A stretch of DNA of 10,797 nt from Gammaproteobacteria bacterium (lineage in GTDB: Bacteria; Pseudomonadota; Gammaproteobacteria; S012-40). Location of the stretch: NCBI GenBank assembly GCA_029864945.1, contig JAOTSL010000084.1:1-10797 (forward strand), written 5' to 3'. The notes under the pieces were generated by a model that was not told the DNA's origin, searched no databases, and saw nothing but the letters and a program-made list of their open reading frames with translations. A program made the translations under genes and the position numbers. Shown here in pieces: positions 1 to 7,337 of this stretch. Position 1 is the first letter of the stretch. Every line of letters starts with the position of its first letter.

Positions 1-9
1 TTATTGTAA

Positions 10-744
10 TGTAGTGGCAACAATGCCATGATTGTGGATGAAACTGCGAATCTTGATTTAGCTATTCCTGCAATAGTGTTTGGTTCGGTGGGTACTGCAG
101 GGCAACGTTGTACTTCAACACGTCGCCTGTTTGTGCATTCTACTATTTATGATCAATTGAAAAATCGGGTGGTTGCTGCTTATCAGCAAATCCCCATAGG
201 TGATCCGTTAGACTCCTCAACATTAATGGGGCCGCTCATTGACGAGGCCGCGATATCTAATTTTGAAAAAGCCATTTCACAAGCACAAACAGAAGGTGGA
301 AAAGTGCTAGCAGGTGGTGAAAAATGTAATCGTGACGGTTTTTTTGTAGAGCCAACAATTATAGAAATGACATCACAAACCTCAGTTGTGTGTGATGAAA
401 CATTTGCACCGATTCTTTATATCATGCGTTTTGAATCCCTCGAAGAAGCCATTGCAACGCAAAACAATGTGCCTCAAGGCTTATCATCTGCCATATTCAC
501 TAATAACATTCAAAATTCAGAATTGTTTTTGTCAGCACAAGGTAGTGACTGCGGTATAGCCAACGTTAATATTGGAACATCAGGTGCCGAAATCGGCGGA
601 GCCTTTGGTGGTGAAAAGGAAACAGGCGGTGGTCGTGAAGCCGGCTCAGATAGCTGGAAGGCATACATGCGCCGACAAACTAATACAATTAATTGGAGTA
701 GTGAGTTGCCGTTAGCGCAGGGCATTAAGTTTAATTTGGAGTAG
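10..744 (+). CDS. ALDH7-family aldehyde dehydrogenase (aminoadipate/piperideine-6-carboxylate semialdehyde dehydrogenase type), 3' part
   Basis: This is the C-terminal half of an NAD-dependent aldehyde dehydrogenase that oxidises an aldehyde to a carboxylate. Visible landmarks are GNNAMIVDE, the catalytic-cysteine segment [13 protein letters not shown] (Cys codon at 109-111), the cofactor-site phenylalanine segment [10 protein letters not shown], and the ALDH7 signature [20 protein letters not shown] with [14 protein letters not shown] near the end. The signature points to the antiquitin/AmaB branch, which acts in lysine or pipecolate catabolism, but the substrate is inferred. The N-terminal NAD-binding half lies outside the window. 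The ATG at 28 is an internal methionine, not the true start. Reading back in frame, codons 7-15 read stop-Cys-Ser where the family has Glu-Leu-Gly, so either the sequence end is unreliable or the gene carries a nonsense change. No partner gene follows; the next gene converges on it. Confidence 0.85.
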   Translation, partial: CSGNNAMIVDETANLDLAIPAIVFGSVGTAGQRCTSTRRLFVHSTIYDQLKNRVVAAYQQIPIGDPLDSSTLMGPLIDEAAISNFEKAISQAQTEGGKVLAGGEKCNRDGFFVEPTIIEMTSQTSVVCDETFAPILYIMRFESLEEAIATQNNVPQGLSSAIFTNNIQNSELFLSAQGSDCGIANVNIGTSGAEIGGAFGGEKETGGGREAGSDSWKAYMRRQTNTINWSSELPLAQGIKFNLE

Positions 745-934
745 CTACTCAGCGTATTCATCTTTTGCCCCATATCTGTGTTGTTTTCGTACTCAATCGG
801 TCACATATATCTATATGCTCCCTCTTTCCGTGCGAAAACGCCTTAATCTGAAGCAAAATCTAAACACGCTGAGCAGTTACAATTTGGAAAGTTAGGTGTG
901 GTGGTTTAACTTGGCTAGATTGAGTTTATAACTG

Positions 935-976
935 CCTGTCCTCTATCATGCTATCAGCTAAATGATAGAGGACAGG
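935..976. repeat. 15-bp perfect inverted repeat, possible bidirectional terminator
   Basis: The arms at 935-949 (CCTGTCCTCTATCAT) and 962-976 are exact reverse complements around a 12-nt loop. It lies in the 258-bp gap between the convergent aldehyde dehydrogenase and dusC genes, where a shared terminator would be expected. Neither side is followed by a real T-tract, so a classic intrinsic terminator is not proven. The rest of 745-1002 shows nothing recognisable to me. Confidence 0.6.
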
Positions 977-1002
977 AAGAAATCGTAAGCCAGGTAAACG
1001 TA

Positions 1003-1968
1003 TTAAGAGGACTTCAGGTTATCAAGTCGCTCATTTAAAGACGCTTGAACATCTTCATATTCTTTCATTCTACGAATTGCTGTAAAACAATCAATCGCTT
1101 CTGGGTATTCTCGTTTGAGCATTGCTAGCCATTGTTTTGTTCGGCTGACGATATAACGTGTTTTTACATCGCGTGTCATATCGTTTGACATTTTAATCAG
1201 CAGTACGAGTATCTCGTCCCATTTCATTATTGGGTTAGAATTACCGTTTTGAAAATCACGTATCTGGCGTGCGAGATCCGGCCGTGCTACTGCGCCACGA
1301 CCTATCATAATGTGTTCGCAGCCACTGATTTCTACGCACCGGCGGTAATCGTCAACACTATTGATATCGCCGTTGGCTATCATGGGTATGGTTAAAACTT
1401 CGTTAATTTTGGCTAACCATTCCCAGCGGACAGGGGCTTTATATCCGTCCGCTTTTGTTCTTGCGTGAACAGTGACATAACTGGCACCTGCATCTTCAAC
1501 AGCGCGAGCAATATCTAAAGCGAGGTCTGTGTTGTTAAAGCCTAATCTGATTTTTGCCGATACGGGAATAGTCTCATCTACCGCTGCTCTAACGGCGGAG
1601 ATAATGTCAAACAGGCGCTGGGGTTCCTGCAATAAGTATGAACCGCCGTTACGTTTATTTACGCACATAGCCGGGCAGCCAAAGTTCAGGTCAATTCCAG
1701 CCGTACCCAGCTCAGCTGCACGTGCGGCATTGATGGCCATTGCCTCAGGATTGGAGCCCAGTAATTGCACAATAACTGGGGTGCCTGCGGTTGTTTTGCC
1801 TTCTGTATCAAGCTCTACGCAGAAGCGTTTGAATACCTTTTTGGGTAATAAATGATCAACCACGCGCACGAATTCGGTAACACAAAGGTCATATCCGCCG
1901 ATATTAGTGAGTATGTCTCGAAGATAGCTGTCTACTACGCCTTCCATAGGGGCTAGCATGATTTTCAT
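1003..1968 (-). CDS. dusC: tRNA-dihydrouridine(16) synthase DusC
   Basis: This FMN-dependent enzyme reduces a uridine in the tRNA D-loop to dihydrouridine using NADPH. The 321-residue product is full length for the family. It begins MKIMLAPMEGVVD (FMN-barrel start). The catalytic motif NFGCPAMCVNKRNGGSYLL places the active-site cysteine at residue 98, where I recall it in E. coli DusC. Further FMN/tRNA contacts are K139 in SAKIRLGF, H168 in VTVHART, the N199-G-D segment and the phosphate-binding GRGA near 224. The short AAELGTAGIDLNFGCP stretch and overall length fit the DusC subfamily better than DusA or DusB, so uridine 16 is the inferred target. The gene is monocistronic here, divergent from the antiporter gene. 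The Shine-Dalgarno before the ATG is weak. Confidence 0.92.
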   Translation of the reverse strand: MKIMLAPMEGVVDSYLRDILTNIGGYDLCVTEFVRVVDHLLPKKVFKRFCVELDTEGKTTAGTPVIVQLLGSNPEAMAINAARAAELGTAGIDLNFGCPAMCVNKRNGGSYLLQEPQRLFDIISAVRAAVDETIPVSAKIRLGFNNTDLALDIARAVEDAGASYVTVHARTKADGYKAPVRWEWLAKINEVLTIPMIANGDINSVDDYRRCVEISGCEHIMIGRGAVARPDLARQIRDFQNGNSNPIMKWDEILVLLIKMSNDMTRDVKTRYIVSRTKQWLAMLKREYPEAIDCFTAIRRMKEYEDVQASLNERLDNLKSS

Positions 1969-1997
1969 AATAGGTACTGGTGTTATTAGGGGGCCGA

Positions 1998-2003
1998 ATT
2001 ATA
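1998..2003 (-). promoter_or_regulatory. candidate -10 box for dusC
   Basis: Read on the minus strand this is an exact TATAAT, about 30 nt upstream of the dusC ATG. The matching -35 region around 2019-2027 is poor (TCACCA-like at best). It sits back to back with the candidate promoter of the antiporter gene, so the two divergent promoters would overlap. Confidence 0.4.
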
Positions 2004-2010
2004 ACGTAAA

Positions 2011-2038
2011 TTTATGGGAGATGGTGATACCCTATAAT
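2011..2038 (+). promoter_or_regulatory. candidate sigma-70 promoter for the antiporter gene
   Basis: An exact TATAAT at 2033-2038 is preceded, with a 16-bp spacer, by a weak -35 TTTATG at 2011-2016. It would give a leader of roughly 30 nt before the ATG at 2078. The call rests mainly on the -10 hexamer and its position in a short divergent gap. Confidence 0.42.
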
Positions 2039-2077
2039 AAGAATGCGAAGCAACCAGAGTTTAGATACGCGTAAAAA

Positions 2078-3286
2078 ATGGCTGAAACACACGAACTCAT
2101 TTTTCAATTAATGGTTATATTGCTGGCCGCACGGATATTTGCAGAGCTGGCGGTACGTGTGGCAGTGCCTTCGGTAATCGGGGAGATTGCTGCGGGTATT
2201 ATTATAGGCCCGAGTTTATTTGGACTGATTGAAATGAATCAGACCATACAATTGCTCGGTGAAGTCGGCATAGTGTTGTTGCTGTTTGAGGTCGGTTTGC
2301 AAACCGATGGCGCAAAGTTACTAAAGTCCGGTGTAAGCAGTTTTATAACTGCAGCTGGTGGATTTATTATTCCCTTTGTACTTGGTTTTGTTGTTTGCCA
2401 ATTTGTTCTCGGTTATTCAATTCTGGTTTCTCTTTTTGTCGGTGGTGCGTTAACAGCAACCAGTATTGGCGTAACCATTCGTGTATTAGAAAGTTTACGG
2501 AAAGAACACAGTAAAGTAGGGCAGGTTGTACTTGGTGCAGCAGTAATTGATGATGTGCTTGGTGTAATTTTGCTAGCGTTATTATTTGAAGCATCGGTAT
2601 CAAATCAATTTGATATTGAAGGCGCAATTAAAATTGTTATCTTCGTAGGCACTTTCTTTTTGCTTGCGCCTATTGTAGCTAAACTTATGTCTAGCTTGAT
2701 AAAGGATGCGAACGATTCTTCTCTTGTGCCTGGTTTAATTCCAACTACGGTTATGTCGCTGGTTTTATTTTTTGCATGGGTCGCACATTTGATTGGTGCA
2801 CCTGAATTGTTGGGTGGGTTTGCGGCCGGTCTTGCCTTGTCGCGCAGGTTCTTTTTGCCTTTTGGATTGGCGATAAAAACGGATCAAAAATTTGCATCAC
2901 AAATTGATTTAGAAATGAAACCTATTGCCCGACTTTTTGTACCCTTATTTTTTGTATCAGTTGGATTATCCGTTGATTTAAGTATGATTGACTGGAGTTC
3001 GATGTATTTATGGCTGGTATCTGGACTTTTGTTTGTTGTTGCTGTTGTAGGAAAAATGGCAGGTGCATTTTTGGTTAATGCACCGATAAGTGAACGCATC
3101 GCAACCGGTTTGGCCATGACGCCGCGTGGCGAGGTGGGGCTAATTTTTATCGAGCTTGGTCGTTCATCAAATATATTGAACAATGAAATATATGTCGCGA
3201 TGTTGCTGGTGATTGTATTAACAACGATAGTTCCGCCTTTTGTTTTAAAATGGTATTATGCAAACAATGAGCAATTAAAAGAGTAG
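2078..3286 (+). CDS. CPA2-family cation/proton antiporter (NapA/KefB-like membrane domain, no RCK domain)
   Basis: This inner-membrane secondary transporter should exchange Na+ or K+ for protons and help pH or ion homeostasis. The 402-residue protein is almost entirely hydrophobic helices (about 12-13). Family landmarks are VPSVIGEIAAGIIIGPSLFG (residues 30-49), GGALTATSIGVTIRVL in the first discontinuous helix, AAVIDDVLGVILL with the ion-binding pair D158-D159, K326 in VVGKMAGAF (matching the helix-10 lysine of NapA-type electrogenic exchangers), and TPRGEVGLIFIELG near 348-361. The DD pair plus Lys suggests an electrogenic Na+/H+ exchanger, but ion choice cannot be read from sequence. It ends right after the membrane domain, so it lacks the nucleotide-binding RCK/TrkA-N domain of KefB and KefC. 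The start ATG follows a poor ribosome binding site; no better upstream start is seen. Confidence 0.85.
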   Translation: MAETHELIFQLMVILLAARIFAELAVRVAVPSVIGEIAAGIIIGPSLFGLIEMNQTIQLLGEVGIVLLLFEVGLQTDGAKLLKSGVSSFITAAGGFIIPFVLGFVVCQFVLGYSILVSLFVGGALTATSIGVTIRVLESLRKEHSKVGQVVLGAAVIDDVLGVILLALLFEASVSNQFDIEGAIKIVIFVGTFFLLAPIVAKLMSSLIKDANDSSLVPGLIPTTVMSLVLFFAWVAHLIGAPELLGGFAAGLALSRRFFLPFGLAIKTDQKFASQIDLEMKPIARLFVPLFFVSVGLSVDLSMIDWSSMYLWLVSGLLFVVAVVGKMAGAFLVNAPISERIATGLAMTPRGEVGLIFIELGRSSNILNNEIYVAMLLVIVLTTIVPPFVLKWYYANNEQLKE

Positions 3287-3299
3287 TTGTATTGGTGCT

Positions 3300-3328
3300 T
3301 ATAATTAGCATTTGTATGAGTACTCATA
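3300..3328 (+). promoter_or_regulatory. candidate -10 box followed by a 14-bp perfect palindrome upstream of the TPR gene
   Basis: A TATAAT at 3300-3305 is followed at 3315-3328 by TATGAGTACTCATA, a perfect 14-bp palindrome. Transcription from the -10 would begin near 3312, which places the palindrome over the first transcribed bases, as for a repressor operator. No good -35 hexamer is present. The operator role is inference only. Confidence 0.3.
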
Positions 3329-3355
3329 TTAAGTGAATTGAAGATGGGGGATAGT

Positions 3356-3787
3356 ATGTCAGAAGATAAAAATGAAAATCAGGAAGTTTTCTTAAACCTG
3401 AAAAAACGCTTGAATGAAAACCTAAATGATATTGAAGCGGCTACTTTATTGGGTAATATTTATTACGACAATCAGGAGCCAGCGCAAGCTATCGTATATT
3501 ATCGAATAGCTTTGGATATAGACCCGACTTTAGTAACCGTCCGTACTGATATGGGGACTATGTATTGGCAAATTGATAATGTTGCACATGCTGAAGAGGC
3601 TTATCGTCGGGTAATAAAAGAGCAGCCGGGTTTTGGAAATGCTTATTTAAATCTTGGGTTTTTATTGATGCATGCAAAAAATGAAATTAAGTCTGCCAGA
3701 GCAGTTTGGACTGATTTAATAACCGGTTGGCCAAAAGATCCTGCTGCCCCTAAGATACGTGATTTGCTTGTTGAAACGATGAACTAA
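3356..3787 (+). CDS. small TPR-repeat protein, function unknown
   Basis: This is a 143-residue, probably cytoplasmic protein made of tetratricopeptide repeats, which normally serve as protein-protein docking surfaces. Two clear repeats run at about residues 24-57 (EAATLLGNIYYDNQEPAQAIVYYRIALDIDP, shown in part by its A/G/Y pattern) and 58-91 (MGTMYWQIDNVAHAEEAYRR), with a degenerate third at 94-128. It has no signal peptide and no membrane helix. I chose the ATG at 3356 because a GGGGG run at 3346-3350 gives a 5-nt spacer; an in-frame TTG at 3338 or ATG at 3344 would add only a few residues and lack such a site. It follows the antiporter by 69 bp and ends 11 bp from the convergent kinase gene. 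No partner can be named. Confidence 0.75.
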   Translation: MSEDKNENQEVFLNLKKRLNENLNDIEAATLLGNIYYDNQEPAQAIVYYRIALDIDPTLVTVRTDMGTMYWQIDNVAHAEEAYRRVIKEQPGFGNAYLNLGFLLMHAKNEIKSARAVWTDLITGWPKDPAAPKIRDLLVETMN

Positions 3788-3798
3788 GAAATGATTAA

Positions 3799-5517
3799 TC
3801 AGTTCATGTGTTGTGAAAGCATATAAAGCAGAAAAATATTTGAAATAAATAGAAAAATTGTTAGCCCCTTCCAGAATGCAACAGGATTTTTTTCCATAAT
3901 AGATTTACCACCAAACCTGGCTAGCTCTGGGTTTGGTTTGGTAAGATCAAACAAAAACTCAGATAATGTTTGATATCGCCTAACAGGGTCCAGTAAAACA
4001 CCTTTCTCTAATGCGCCATCAATCCAGGTAGGAATGTTTTGATTAATTTGTCTGGCAGGCTGATAACGAACCCGTTTTAATTTTTTCGCACTTAGTGATT
4101 CACCATAGGGTAATTTGCCGCAGAGCATCTCATAGGTAATGACAGCGATAGAATAAATGTCCGACTGGTGAGTACCTGACTCTCCCTGAAAATACTCTGG
4201 CGCAGCGTAATCCAGTGTACCGAGTAACTGGTTTCGCTCGATAGGTTTGGTAATTTCCTGTATACCTGCGATTTTTGTGGACCCAAAATCAACAATTTTC
4301 ACCGTGCCTTGTGAATCAATCATGATGTTTTCAGGTTTCAAATCCTGATGCACCATTTCCTGACGTTGGAACGCACGTACGCCAGCGATGATTTGTGTAA
4401 GGATATGGCGAACCTCGGCGATGTTGGGCAGTGGGTTGTCTGTTATCCATTCTCTTAAGGTCATTCCATCGATGAATTCAGTCACATAATACAAAAATTT
4501 ACGTTGGCGACTGGATTCCTTAATTTTTAATACATGGGGATTATTGATGCGTTTACCGGCCCACTCTTCATTAAGAAAACCTTCAATATAAATAGGGTCA
4601 TCTTCAAAGTTAACAGAGGGTGTTTTTAGTATTACTTTGTTACCGTTGTCTTGATCTGTCGCTAGGTAAACCTGTGTACGCGTACTTGCGTGAATTTCCC
4701 GTACGATCTTATAACCGTCCAGTATCATGCCTTCTTCAAGCGGTGGCGGAAAAGGCAGTTCGGTAAGTTGTCGATAAAACTCTTCTTCATCGAGATCAGG
4801 TAGGTTTTCTACACGGCAGATTTGGCAGGTAACATTATCGTTACTGCCGTTTTCTAGCGCTTTTTTTACAATTTCTTTTGTTGCTCGCTCGGGGTTATCG
4901 TAATCCGTTGTGATTAAATCAATCAAATTCTGGGTACGCACAAACTCATGTACGCCATCAGTAGAAAGAAAAAACAAATCATCGGGCTCAACGTCGAGAC
5001 TTCGGTAATCTATCTCGATATTTACGTCGGCTCCCATAGCACGACTTAAAAATGATTTCTGATCACCGGCCCATCGATGATGGTCGCGTGTTAATCGTTC
5101 GAACTCGCCGTTTCTTAATCGATAAATTCGTGAGTCACCCACGTGAAATAAATGAGCAGTTGTTGATTTGATTATAACGGCGCTTAGTGTGGTTAACATG
5201 CCGTGTTTAGAATGGTGAACGTTCTGGCTTTGGCCATAAAGCCAGCGGTTGATTGCACCTAATACTTTTTGGCAGGATGTGCGAACGGTCCAGGTTTCAG
5301 ATGTGCTGTAATAATCACTGACTAGGCTGCGAATACAGGATTCACTGGCTTCGCGGCCAGCCAAGCTGCTACTTACACCATCGGCGATTGCAACAACAAT
5401 TCCTTTTGATGTTAGCAGTGGCTCATCAGGAACGCGAATGGCACAGGAATCCTCATTGGCTTCCTTAATGCCTTTTTCGCTATATTGTCCGGCAATGACC
5501 GAAAGTTTTGATGGCAT
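3799..5517 (-). CDS. bifunctional PP2C-type Ser/Thr phosphatase / Ser/Thr protein kinase with C-terminal membrane anchor
   Basis: The 572-residue protein has three parts. Residues 1-235 are a PP2C phosphatase with the metal ligands in place: NED at 21-23, ADG at 45-47, GDSRIY at 127-132, STDG at 185-188 and NDN at 226-228. Residues 269-525 are a Hanks-type kinase with the ATP lysine K298, helix-C E317, catalytic HQDLKPEN (D392), DFG at 410-412 and APE at 439-441. Its glycine-rich loop is missing: REIHASTRTQVYL stands where GxGxxG is expected, and the HRD arginine is Gln, so it is a non-RD kinase. A single membrane helix at about 548-567 leaves a few residues outside, so both enzymes face the cytoplasm. 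It lies just downstream of the nitrate transporter on the same strand. A similar kinase sits beside nirB in Pseudomonas (recalled). Its substrate is unknown; control of transport or reduction is inference. Confidence 0.9.
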   Translation of the reverse strand: MPSKLSVIAGQYSEKGIKEANEDSCAIRVPDEPLLTSKGIVVAIADGVSSSLAGREASESCIRSLVSDYYSTSETWTVRTSCQKVLGAINRWLYGQSQNVHHSKHGMLTTLSAVIIKSTTAHLFHVGDSRIYRLRNGEFERLTRDHHRWAGDQKSFLSRAMGADVNIEIDYRSLDVEPDDLFFLSTDGVHEFVRTQNLIDLITTDYDNPERATKEIVKKALENGSNDNVTCQICRVENLPDLDEEEFYRQLTELPFPPPLEEGMILDGYKIVREIHASTRTQVYLATDQDNGNKVILKTPSVNFEDDPIYIEGFLNEEWAGKRINNPHVLKIKESSRQRKFLYYVTEFIDGMTLREWITDNPLPNIAEVRHILTQIIAGVRAFQRQEMVHQDLKPENIMIDSQGTVKIVDFGSTKIAGIQEITKPIERNQLLGTLDYAAPEYFQGESGTHQSDIYSIAVITYEMLCGKLPYGESLSAKKLKRVRYQPARQINQNIPTWIDGALEKGVLLDPVRRYQTLSEFLFDLTKPNPELARFGGKSIMEKNPVAFWKGLTIFLFISNIFLLYMLSQHMN

Positions 5518-5544
5518 ATTTTATCCCAATTAATAATTCATCAT

Positions 5545-5601
5545 AAACAAAAAGGCGGCGTTTTAAAACTTATAGAAACTTGAGTTATTAAACGCCGCCT
5601 T
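5545..5601 (-). terminator. intrinsic terminator after the nitrate transporter gene
   Basis: A perfect 12-bp, GC-rich stem (arms 5552-5563 and 5590-5601, core GGCGGCG/CGCCGCC) encloses a 26-nt loop. Read on the minus strand, its far arm runs straight into TTTTTGTTT. It begins a few bases after the transporter stop codon and ends about 28 nt before the kinase ATG, so kinase expression needs either read-through or a promoter inside this short gap. I found no convincing promoter there. Confidence 0.88.
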
Positions 5602-5606
5602 CTTTC

Positions 5607-7076
5607 TTATTTAACGTCAATCATTTGCACAGTTCCATCTGGTAGTGTTTCTACCATTTGTCCCTTGGGTTCTTCAAGAAAGAATAAAATCAGTGCAAAA
5701 ACAAAACCGGCAATAATCCCGATAAACATGAAGAACTGATCATAACTTACCAATGAGTTGACGGTTAAAAACATAACCGCACCAACATTACCAAATGCGC
5801 CAACCATGCCTGCTATTTGGCCAGTCATACGACGTTGCACTAAAGGCACCATTGCGTATACCGCGCCAGAACCTGCTTTAGAAAAAATACCAGCAATAAT
5901 GGTAACACCAACTACCATTGCAACAGGCCATTCTTGATTAACAAAGCCAAGTAAAATAAAACTCGCTGTAATACCTGCAAACACAATAATTAACGTGCGT
6001 TTACGTCCAATCTTATCACTGATCCATCCACCACCAGGGCGAGCAAATAAATTGATGAAAGGGTAAATACCAGCAAGTAATGCAGCCGTTACTTTTGGAA
6101 CATCAAACCAAGTAACATAAAACATCGCAAGCACAGAAACAACCGCCAACTCAGTACCAAAAGTAACAAGATATGCCCAATCCAGAATGGCAACCTGTTT
6201 AAATTTATAACGGTGTAAAGCAGGTACTGGCTTTTTCAAAATATGTCCGTTTACATTCCATATTTTCCAAACCTGTGTGGCATATATACCCGCTAGAGTA
6301 AGGTAAATAATGTAACTGGTAGTTGTACCGATTAATCCCATTTGTGCTGGAGACAATTTCCAGGTTAAAACCGCCAAAGCAAGAAATAGTGGTATGTTCA
6401 TTAAAATATAAAATATTAGATCTGAGACGCTGGTTACCTCCATAGCACCCATTTTTTTAGGTTTGAAGTAAGTTGATCCTTTTGGCGTATTGCTAACAGA
6501 AAAGTAATAAATAACACCGTAAATTATCGCAATGATACTGGCGACAGTCAGTGCATAACGCCATCCATCAGCTCCACCAAAGTTAGCTGCAATGAACGGA
6601 AGTGTCATAGCCGCGCCAGCAGAACCGAAATTTCCCCAGCCACCATAAATGCCCTGAGCTAGACCTGTTTGTTTTGCAGGAAACCATTCGCCAATCATTC
6701 TAATACCAACAACAAAGCCAGCACCAATAAAACCAGATAGGAACCGTAAAAGCGCGAGTTGCTCGTAACCTTGTGCCCAGGAAAACGCAATACTGATAAG
6801 ACCACCAGAGATCAGAATGCCGGTGTACATTATGCGTGGCCCGAATTTATCGACTAGCATCCCAACAACAATTCGTGCGGGAATCGTCATCGCCACATTT
6901 AAAATAAGTAAAACTTTGGCTTGCTGATCGGTTAACTGTAATGCTTCTTTTATAAATGGCATTAAAGGACCAAGTCCTAACCAAACAACAAACGTCATGA
7001 AAAAAGCAAACCATGTGTAGTGAAGAATGCGTATGTTTGGTTTTCCGAAATTGAATACATTAAGTTTGTCTGACAT
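5607..7076 (-). CDS. NarK/NrtP-like nitrate/nitrite transporter (MFS, NNP family)
   Basis: This inner-membrane porter should bring nitrate (and perhaps nitrite) into the cell for the reductases encoded divergently. The 489-residue protein starts with RILHYTWFAFFMTFVVW, typical of the NrtP branch. It has the MFS loop GMLVDKFGPR near residue 72. Both nitrate-signature helices are present: GIRMIGEWFPAKQTGLAQGIYGGWGNFGS at about 124-152 and FSKAGSGAVYAMVPL through GAFGNVGAV at about 398-434. Each half carries a conserved Arg (R126, R346). I count about 14 hydrophobic segments; two extra ones lie between the usual sixth and seventh helices. An in-frame ATG at 7112 is less likely as the start: it lies upstream of the predicted transcription start near 7102, whereas the ATG at 7076 has GAGG at 7082-7085 with 5-nt spacing. 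Confidence 0.9.
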   Translation of the reverse strand: MSDKLNVFNFGKPNIRILHYTWFAFFMTFVVWLGLGPLMPFIKEALQLTDQQAKVLLILNVAMTIPARIVVGMLVDKFGPRIMYTGILISGGLISIAFSWAQGYEQLALLRFLSGFIGAGFVVGIRMIGEWFPAKQTGLAQGIYGGWGNFGSAGAAMTLPFIAANFGGADGWRYALTVASIIAIIYGVIYYFSVSNTPKGSTYFKPKKMGAMEVTSVSDLIFYILMNIPLFLALAVLTWKLSPAQMGLIGTTTSYIIYLTLAGIYATQVWKIWNVNGHILKKPVPALHRYKFKQVAILDWAYLVTFGTELAVVSVLAMFYVTWFDVPKVTAALLAGIYPFINLFARPGGGWISDKIGRKRTLIIVFAGITASFILLGFVNQEWPVAMVVGVTIIAGIFSKAGSGAVYAMVPLVQRRMTGQIAGMVGAFGNVGAVMFLTVNSLVSYDQFFMFIGIIAGFVFALILFFLEEPKGQMVETLPDGTVQMIDVK

Positions 7077-7111
7077 GTAAACCTCTGAAATATGAATGTT
7101 ACTGCGGTGCA

Positions 7112-7130
7112 CTGCATTCGTGATGCCAAC
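7112..7130 (-). promoter_or_regulatory. sigma-54 (-24/-12) promoter of the nitrate transporter gene
   Basis: On the minus strand the sequence is TTGGCATCACGAATGCAG, with GG at 7127-7126 and GC at 7115-7114 exactly 10 nt apart, close to the consensus TTGGCAC-N5-TTGCA. Transcription should begin near 7102, leaving a leader of about 26 nt with a GAGG site before the ATG at 7076. RpoN use implies an activator ATPase such as NtrC. Confidence 0.75.
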
Positions 7131-7213
7131 TTCGTAAGCATATGATACTTATCGTATTTAGATGTTTTCACAAAGGGTAGCGGGTGAGTTTATGTTCAAC
7201 TAAGGTGCATCAA

Positions 7214-7230
7214 TGCAATATCAGGGTGCA
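7214..7230. promoter_or_regulatory. NtrC-like binding site, transporter side
   Basis: TGCAATATCAGGGTGCA matches 10 of 13 defined positions of the NtrC consensus TGCACC-N4-TGGTGCA. Its right half GGTGCA is perfect, and another GGTGCA half-site lies 21 bp to the left at 7204-7209, two helical turns away. The centre is about 120 bp upstream of the predicted transporter start, a usual enhancer distance. Confidence 0.55.
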
Positions 7231-7337
7231 GAAAATCTAACTGAAAAAGAGATCAAGAGATTTACGCTTCACGATTTAAATAACCAATATTTTGCTTTGC
7301 AGTAATTGATGGATTTAAATCGAGCAGAGGGTAAATA

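Noticed and set aside
1529..1855. Open frame on the plus strand opposite dusC
   Set aside because: It is the antisense of a well-supported dusC reading frame and shows no domain or ribosome binding site.
3779..3807. 7-bp inverted repeat (ATGAACT/AGTTCAT) spanning the convergent stop codons of the TPR and kinase genes
   Set aside because: Short, AT-rich, inside coding ends and without a T-tract; too weak to call a terminator.
7077..7112. Twelve-residue N-terminal extension of the nitrate transporter starting at an ATG at 7112
   Set aside because: No ribosome binding site, and the sigma-54 promoter predicts a transcript starting near 7102, downstream of that ATG.
7146..7152. TACTTAT, a match to the NarL/NarP heptamer
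   Set aside because: No second heptamer in the 7-2-7 inverted layout or nearby; a single degenerate heptamer is expected by chance.
7251..7263. ATCAA-N4-TT, a possible IHF site between enhancer and promoters
   Set aside because: Both outer positions of the consensus fail and it is not located between either dyad and its own promoter in the expected place.
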